A DNA stretch of 13,058 nt, taken from Scenedesmus sp. ARA3. Lineage: Eukaryota > Chlorophyta > Chlorophyceae > Sphaeropleales > Scenedesmaceae. The stretch spans positions 1 through 13,058 of the forward strand of contig RWJK01001144.1 of the NCBI GenBank assembly GCA_004335835.1. The letters run 5' to 3'. Below are positions 7,971 through 13,058 of the stretch, piece after piece (the first letter of the stretch is position 1; each line of letters opens with the position of its first letter). The notes under the pieces are model-generated. The model made no database searches, had not been told where the DNA came from, and saw only the letters and a program-made list of their open reading frames with translations. Position numbers and translations under genes: made by a program.

Positions 7971-8212
7971 GCGCAGCCTGTGTTTTAGCCACAGGCGGTG
8001 GGCTGTGATATGCTCGCAGTGCGCATGGCAGCGCCGGGCTTAGCAGTTGCTAGCATCAGATGCATCTTTGCGTCTGTGAGGTGTCATTGTCTTGGGGCAC
8101 AGCAAAGTATGCATCAAGCATAGCTGGCATGCGCTGGCCTGGCCGTTGATGTGGTGCAGAGGCGGCTTGTTGTGAGGATCTGCAGCTGAGCTAGCTCACT
8201 GCTGGAAGCGTG

Positions 8213-8410
8213 ATGAGCGCCGCAGTGGCAGCACACATGCGCGCCAAGGGCCGCATCAGCGTCGCAGCGCTGGCAGCGCAGACCAGCGACCTGATTGATT
8301 TGGAGGCGTGCGCATCGCCAACAGCGGCAGCGGCGCTAGGCACCGGTGACCGAATTTGATGGCATGGTTGCCGCGGCAGAGTCGACAGCTGTTGCATGGT
8401 GAGCGCAGCT
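8213..8410 (+). pseudogene. Partial copy of DDRGK1 last exon downstream of the stop codon
   Basis: Sequence from 8222 repeats the last exon from 7788 onward (offset 434 bp). It reads AVAAHMRAKGRISVAALAAQ and then TSDLIDLEA, against AVAAHIRAKGRISIAALAAQ then SSDLIDLEA. Over these 29 codons I count eight changed codons, five synonymous and three conservative. The copy is then frameshifted, with its frame stopping at 8357-8359. In the other frame homology continues (EFDGMVA against DFDDMVA) to a matching end near 8402, and the shared GAGCGCAGC follows. It lacks the DERGK start of the exon. It may simply lie in the DDRGK1 3' UTR, or serve as an alternative end. Confidence 0.8.
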
Positions 8411-8790
8411 TGCGCTGTGGCTGAGGCGGGCTGCTAGTATCACACAGGCACAGTAGAGAGGCACGGTGCTTCAGACAGGCGGCTCCAGCTGTGTCATGCT
8501 GACATGTGTGAGAACATTTGATGGCGTTGATGCTATGGCTTGATGGGTAACATGGTGATGATGGTGTGAGAAAACATTCGGTGCGACACAACACCGTGTC
8601 AGAGGTGTGCACGGCAGCAGCGTGGACCTGAGTTGTTGCTGCTGCCGCAGAGACGTACAGAGGCGCGCGGGCTGTGGTATGTATCTATGTCCAGATTGTG
8701 TCGCTTTGTGGTGGTGCTGATTCCAACACTCTTGACAAGGGGCACCGGATGTGGCACTGGCTCTGTTACCATCTGGCATACACACCGGTG

Positions 8791-8795
8791 TGTAA
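8791..8795 (+). terminator. Candidate TGTAA polyadenylation signal for DDRGK1
   Basis: This is the first TGTAA I find on the plus strand after the DDRGK1 stop. TGTAA is the usual poly(A) signal in volvocine and related green algae. It would give a 3' UTR of about 820 nt containing the partial last-exon copy. The match is only five bases. Confidence 0.4.
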
Positions 8796-9105
8796 AAACA
8801 CGGTGCCGTGTGCACGGTGCACGTGGCAGCCTGCCACACAGTCGGCGTCAGCAGCGGCGTTCCAACCCAGGTCGGTGCAGCAAACCTGGCTCACTATTAC
8901 ATTGCATCTCGTGAACGTTCAATGTGCACTGGCTGTCAGGCAGCAAAGGGTGCCTCGGTCAACCAGCTGGTTGGGCAGTAAATTTACTCTAAAGCAGTGC
9001 GGCTGCAGTTGCACATCGCTGACATGTGCAAGTATAAGCAGAGCAGATGCTTGCCTTTTCAGGAAGTTCAACATGAAAGGATCCAAACTTCAGTCGATCG
9101 TGTCC

Positions 9106-9110
9106 TTACA
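9106..9110 (-). terminator. Candidate TGTAA polyadenylation signal for the membrane-protein gene
   Basis: TTACA on the plus strand reads TGTAA on the minus strand. It is the first such site I find below the stop at 10821, and a second lies at 8897-8901. Either would imply a 3' UTR of 1.7-1.9 kb, which is long, so another unlisted signal may be used. Confidence 0.25.
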
Positions 9111-10820
9111 ATTTGCAGACGTGACATCACTTGTCTCTGTTGGAGACTTGCTGATAAGGAACAAGTTAGCTCCGTGCTGCCAGTAGTGGCAGGATGCAGA
9201 ACAATCACATGCCGGCAGGTTTGGCACCACAATAGAAGCCTCCAAATGCTGCCTGGAACCAGCAAAACGGCCAAGCAAAGTTACTACACTGCTGGTAGCA
9301 TATTGCTACACTTCTGGTAGCATCACCGGACCATCATGCCTCCAGGCAGGGGGGCTGCACGCATTCATGATCATTGCTGTCTCTGGCAAATGCCTGCTGC
9401 AGCAGAAATAGGTCCAACTTGAAGCCATGCATTGCCGATGCGGCATCATCGACAACCACTGTGACCGTTCACAGCATACCCTGTATTTGCCTCTGGTAGC
9501 AACAAGCACACATTGGCAAACAACACAAAAACAACATTCCAGCCAGTGGCTGTCTTCAAGCAAGGAGAGGAACCTCCACGCATCGTTCAAACACCTGGCG
9601 TGGCAGCAGCAGCTGCCTTGCCACTCACACATCACACACCAGCCCACCATGATTTCACGCAATGAAAAGCTGCTTACCGCATGCTGTATGCACTGCATGC
9701 TCTAACGCATATGCAGCCAGCAGCCACAATAACGCGCCACAGCCCAAGAGGTTGCAGCCGCTTAGCAGTTGTAAAATTGCATGCGCAAGCATGTTGTAAC
9801 TGGCCATGCAGTGCACACGGCAGGCGACAGCAGTCCTGCCTATATTGTTTCTCCTGCAAGCATTTAAGCAAATGGACATGCAGCAGAAGCACAATACATC
9901 TCATGCATACATGCTCCAGTCCTGGCCACAGTCATCTCCAAGCGCAAGATCACCGGCAGTGCCACTCTGGATGGCCCCGTCCCTGCCTTCTGTTTTGTTA
10001 AGGTTCACAAGAACAAAGAATCTAGATTGCAAAGTCACAGCAATCTCTTTGTCAACAGCAGACAACATGTGCGCTCCAAGCTCACAGGGCTGAAGCATAT
10101 CTTGTGCTCAGCCACGCCTGCAGTGTGCTCAGGCAAAATGCACACCCAGCATCAGTTGTTGAGCCAGCGCAGGAGAACATTGCACTGGCAGGGAAAGCAG
10201 ACGGCCACACACACCACCCGCCACCATTTGTTGAGCCAGACTGCACACACAGCAGACAGGGGAGGGGTGTCGACTCTCGAGGTTGAAACAACATTCACAT
10301 GCGGCGATACATCACTTCTGCACACATCAAAGGCGGCCCAGAACAACGCTGTGAGGGACGAACTTTGTCTTGAAGACAAAAAGAAGCGAGTTGCAACCAC
10401 CACCACATGGTTTCAATGTAATACCAAAGGGCATGCACAGCACATGGCATGTCAAGTGCCACAGCCAGATGCTGCAGACTGTTGCATGGTGTGAGGATGC
10501 CCAGAATTGTGATTCACGAGTGAACAAACCCGCTGCAACATGCAAAGAACATGCAACGCGCTGCGCATAACCACCTCCCCGTGTTAATAAACAGAAGCAT
10601 TCTTATGTTAACACATAGATTGAGCCCCAATCTCAAACACGTCCAACTCTGTTCTTTGCGGACATCCCTGCTGCAGCAGCAACACTGCTGCAGGCAAGCT
10701 CCACGCGATAAGAAGCATAACCCCCATTCAAGCCGCGCCTGCGCGCAAGAGCAGTGCAGCTGTTTGCATATCAACTGCAATGAAGGGTGCAATTCTTGTC
10801 CTGCAATGACCAGCCGGCAA

Positions 10821-12764
10821 TCAAGCCACGGAAGGGAGCAAAATTGCAACCTGCTCGGCCGCCACCCACAGCAGCAGCGATGCAGCACAGCACACCAACA
10901 CATGGCTCAGTAATGGGTGCCCAGGCAGCGGCAGCAGCACACTACGATCTGCCATAACCTTCACATCCCTGCGCCTCCAAAATGACAGCTTGTGGCGCAG
11001 CTCAATGACATACGATGCATACAGCGGCAAAAAGAATGTCACCATCAGTGCGGCGTACACCAGCAGCTGCGCATACACAGCGCCAGTCTCACACCTGTCT
11101 GGCAGCCCGAACGCATCCACGCCGGCTGCAGGCACGCCCGGCATAGCTCCAAGGTCTACTATTACATATAAAATCAGTTCCATTGTGCCACGGAAGCCAT
11201 TGCAGACTGATGTGGCCAGCTGCTGCATGCCTGGGACTTTGTGCATTGCCAGCGGCGCATTCCAGACCCACGACAGCGACTGAGCGGTTGCAAACGGCAG
11301 CTGCAGCAGGTTTGCGGCTGTCGGGAGGCTGAAGATGCAGGAAATCTGCGCAGCGCAGCAAACGGGCAGGGCAGACACGCAGCACAGCAGCAGCAGCAGC
11401 AGCATGTCAGCAGGTGTGCGGCGCATCTGCTGGGACGCGACGCTGCTGTGTGGCACAGAGAGCAGCGTGGCGTGCTGCGCCAGCACAGGCTGCTGCTTGC
11501 CGCTGCTGTTGGTTGCATGGTCAACCTCAACGCCTTGCAGTATCGCGGCTTGCAACATCACTGCAATCAAACACTTCCATCTGCTACATGCTAAGAAACT
11601 CTGCTAACTCCATGTTGACATTACCAGCTTGCAATGTCACCGCAGCTCTGTGCCCTCTGCTGCTGCTCCTGCAAACCCTCACCAGCCTTGGCTGGGCGCA
11701 ACTGCAGCTGCGGCTCAGCATCACTGCAAGTAAAGCTGCGGCTCAGCATCACACTGCAACTCCTGCAAACCCTCACCAGCCCATGCACAGCACCATTGCA
11801 GCTGCAGGCCAGCACCTGGCGCCGCTGTATTGAGCATGCGGTCCAACCAATAAGACAACAGAGCAGGCAGCCTCACCTGCAGCTGCAGCAGCGGCGAAAA
11901 CAGCGCGTATCCTGCCAGTACAATCGCAACTGGATGTGGCACTGGACGCGACTGCTGCATCCATCGCGACATGATGTCATAACGCTGCTCGGCGACCGGC
12001 AGCAAGGCCATCAGCGTGCGCAGCAGCCGGTTCACCATAGTGATGCTGTGGCGCAGCCGCATGTATGCTTTGAGCCGCTTGTGCAGCAGCAGCAGCTGCA
12101 GCAGCGCCAGCAGCGTCAGCAGCGCCAGGGCCACCTGCACTGAGCCGGCGAGCGCGACGCTGCGGCGTGTCTGCTGGATGCGCATCAGCAGCTGTGCACA
12201 GCGGCATCAGGAAACAGACGCGCAGCAGCAATATGTAAGTTTAGCACGCGTGTACATGTGCAGGGCGCATGCAGACGTAGCCGGGAGTGGCAGCACTTGA
12301 AGGCAGCGACCGGGGCTTGCAGGAAAGCAACAGCTGGTCAACCAGTGCGATGAGTTTGACCATAACATGCGCCGGATGCATCTCTGTTTTCATGTGCTCA
12401 CCTGGTTGAACAGCACCATGGACAGCCCCAGCATGTCTGCTCTGACCAGAAACCTGCACAGCATTAGCATGTCAGCAACTCGTGTAATGCCTTGAATGGG
12501 AACAGCAACTTATCAGCAGTAAGTTTGCGGTCAAGGCCACTGCGCTGGGCCCATGTTAACCTCCCTCAGGGCCTGTGTGCCGCTACTGTTGCTACTGCTC
12601 TGATCGAACGTCTCTCACATGCTGACTTCGCTGCTTTTCCAGTACGCAGACTCATAGTCTGTGTCGTCCCCTGAAGCGCCATATGCCCGCAAGAGAGGAG
12701 AAAGACGCACAACTGCTGCACCAGGAGGGCTGCCCCCCGGGTCTCCTGCAGCGCTACTCGCCAT
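10821..12764 (-). CDS. Multi-pass membrane protein of unknown family
   Basis: Exons on the minus strand: 12764-12619, 12453-12402, 12191-11816, 11560-10821 including the stop. Codons split across two junctions (AT|G and G|TG) and one phase-0 join all restore one frame, 437 residues. Donors are GTGAGA, GTGAGC and GTGCTG; acceptors are GTGCAG, CACAG and TTGCAG. The start is the first ATG after an in-frame stop and begins MASSAAGDPGGSPP. A soluble N-terminus (1-66, with acidic GDDTDYESAYW) precedes a hydrophobic helix at about 78-102. A basic amphipathic stretch (HKRLKAYMRLRH) follows, then hydrophobic segments at about 153-171 and 244-268 (a Leu run), around MELILYVIVDLGAM, VYAQLLVYAALMVTFFLPLY and HVLVCCAASLLLWVAA near the C-terminus. 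I count five to six membrane spans. No domain is recognised; membrane location is inferred from hydrophobicity. Confidence is fair for the gene, none for function. Confidence 0.72.
11385..11404 (-). repeat. In-frame CTG run encoding a leucine stretch
   Basis: A CAG run on the plus strand is read as six consecutive Leu codons on the minus strand, inside a predicted membrane helix (about residues 244-268) of the membrane protein. The same triplet that fills introns in this window is used here as hydrophobic coding sequence. Confidence 0.75.
11571..11800 (-). repeat. Repeated blocks in intron 3 of the membrane-protein gene
   Basis: The 255-bp intron (11561-11815) contains a 22-bp exact repeat at 11666-11687 and 11760-11781 (94-bp offset). 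On the minus strand it also contains two TTGCAG-TGATGCTGAGCCGCAGC-like blocks, starting at 11723 and 11753. These resemble the true acceptor region TTGCAG|TGATGTTGCAAGCCGCG at 11560, so they may be acceptor-junction copies, though erosion makes this less certain than in the other genes. Confidence 0.55.
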
Positions 12765-13058
12765 TGAGCTTGGCAAACATCACTGCGTCATCGATCCACT
12801 TCACTACTTTCAACAAAGCGGAAGGAAGGGAGACAAGAAGCGGCCAATCTGTGGTTCGTCACCAACATGGGCACATGAGTCGGGTGTCAGCACACGTGCA
12901 GTGGCAGCTGTCCAACAAGCTCCACAGCTGTAGTATAACCATGAGATGATACCACGAATATATCGGGGAGATTGCAAGATGCAGAGGGGCTGCACGTTTC
13001 ATTGTCATCATGACAGGAGGCATGTACAGGGGGCCCACCACAAACCACCGTATAGGGG
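12765..13058 (-). promoter_or_regulatory. Upstream flank of the membrane-protein gene
   Basis: This 294-bp flank precedes the inferred start codon and presumably holds the 5' UTR and part of the promoter. Minus-strand open frames here (for example the one over 12859-13041) have no splice partner that I can justify. I see no distinct promoter motif. Confidence 0.35.

Larger units (their letters stand above)
8411..10820. other. Convergent intergenic stretch with no supportable gene
   Basis: These 2.4 kb lie between the DDRGK1 copy and the stop of the minus-strand membrane protein. Base composition is visibly less GC-rich and poorer in triplet runs than the rest. Open frames are short, lack splice-linked partners and match nothing I recognise. 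Two imperfect short direct repeats are visible: GTGTGAGAA.. at about 8505 and 8562, and TTGTTGAGCCAG at about 10156 and 10228. Most of it is probably 3' UTR of the converging genes. A small or non-coding gene cannot be excluded. Confidence 0.5.

Noticed and set aside
9060..9186. Plus-strand frame ending FADVTSLVSVGDLLIRNKLAPCCQ as a possible last exon
   Set aside because: It looks protein-like, but I could not link it by phase and splice sites to any upstream exon.
9901..10098. Minus-strand open frame with fairly natural composition (KEIAVTLQSRFFVLVNLNKTEG)
   Set aside because: Only 65 codons, no convincing splice partners, no family recognised, and other frames over the same bases are equally open.
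10027..10494. Plus-strand 155-codon open frame
   Set aside because: Composition is unlike the real exons here, there is no homology I recognise, and it lies in the convergent 3' region. A TGTAA near 10416 falls inside it.
12859..13041. Minus-strand 60-codon hydrophobic frame as an upstream exon of the membrane protein
   Set aside because: An in-frame stop precedes the chosen ATG at 12764, and no donor here with matching phase is needed to complete the gene.

Overview
The window looks like nuclear DNA of a green alga (Chlorophyta, probably Chlorophyceae; the order is a guess). Genes are broken into short exons by GT-AG introns. Introns are full of CAG/CTG runs, acceptors end in ...GCTGCTGCAG, and TGTAA poly(A)-type signals occur. 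The two recognisable proteins resemble plant/algal family members. Nothing points to a bacterium, organelle or virus.

Three protein-coding genes can be assembled by hand. (1) Minus strand, 3311 to 73, truncated by the window edge: the N-terminal part of a CDK8/CDKE-type cyclin-dependent kinase, the kinase of the Mediator kinase module, with six exons through the WYRxPE motif. (2) Plus strand, 3948 to 7970: a complete DDRGK1/UFBP1-type protein, the ER-anchored UFMylation adaptor, in seven exons plus a probable 27-nt microexon. (3) Minus strand, 12764 to 10821: a four-exon, 437-residue multi-pass membrane protein of no family I recognise. Genes 1 and 2 diverge from a shared 636-bp intergenic region. 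Genes 2 and 3 converge on a 2.85-kb stretch holding long 3' UTRs and no supportable gene. The genes share no obvious pathway: transcriptional control, ER protein modification, unknown membrane role.

The unusual feature is how the introns and the DDRGK1 3' flank are built. At least six exon-intron junctions, plus the DDRGK1 3' end, have been tandemly duplicated with part of the adjoining exon. This leaves one to three partial exon copies, each with its splice site, next to the working exon. Unit lengths repeatedly fall near 120-129 bp in unrelated sequences. In two places (CDKE exon 2 copies; a copy of the DDRGK1 last exon 3' of the stop) differences from the working exon are mostly synonymous, which simple intronic decay does not predict. 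The last DDRGK1 intron also carries about 1.25 kb of CA/GCGC-rich alternating purine-pyrimidine satellite.

Exon boundaries were placed by hand from frame continuity, splice consensus and remembered family motifs. No alignment or transcript evidence was available.
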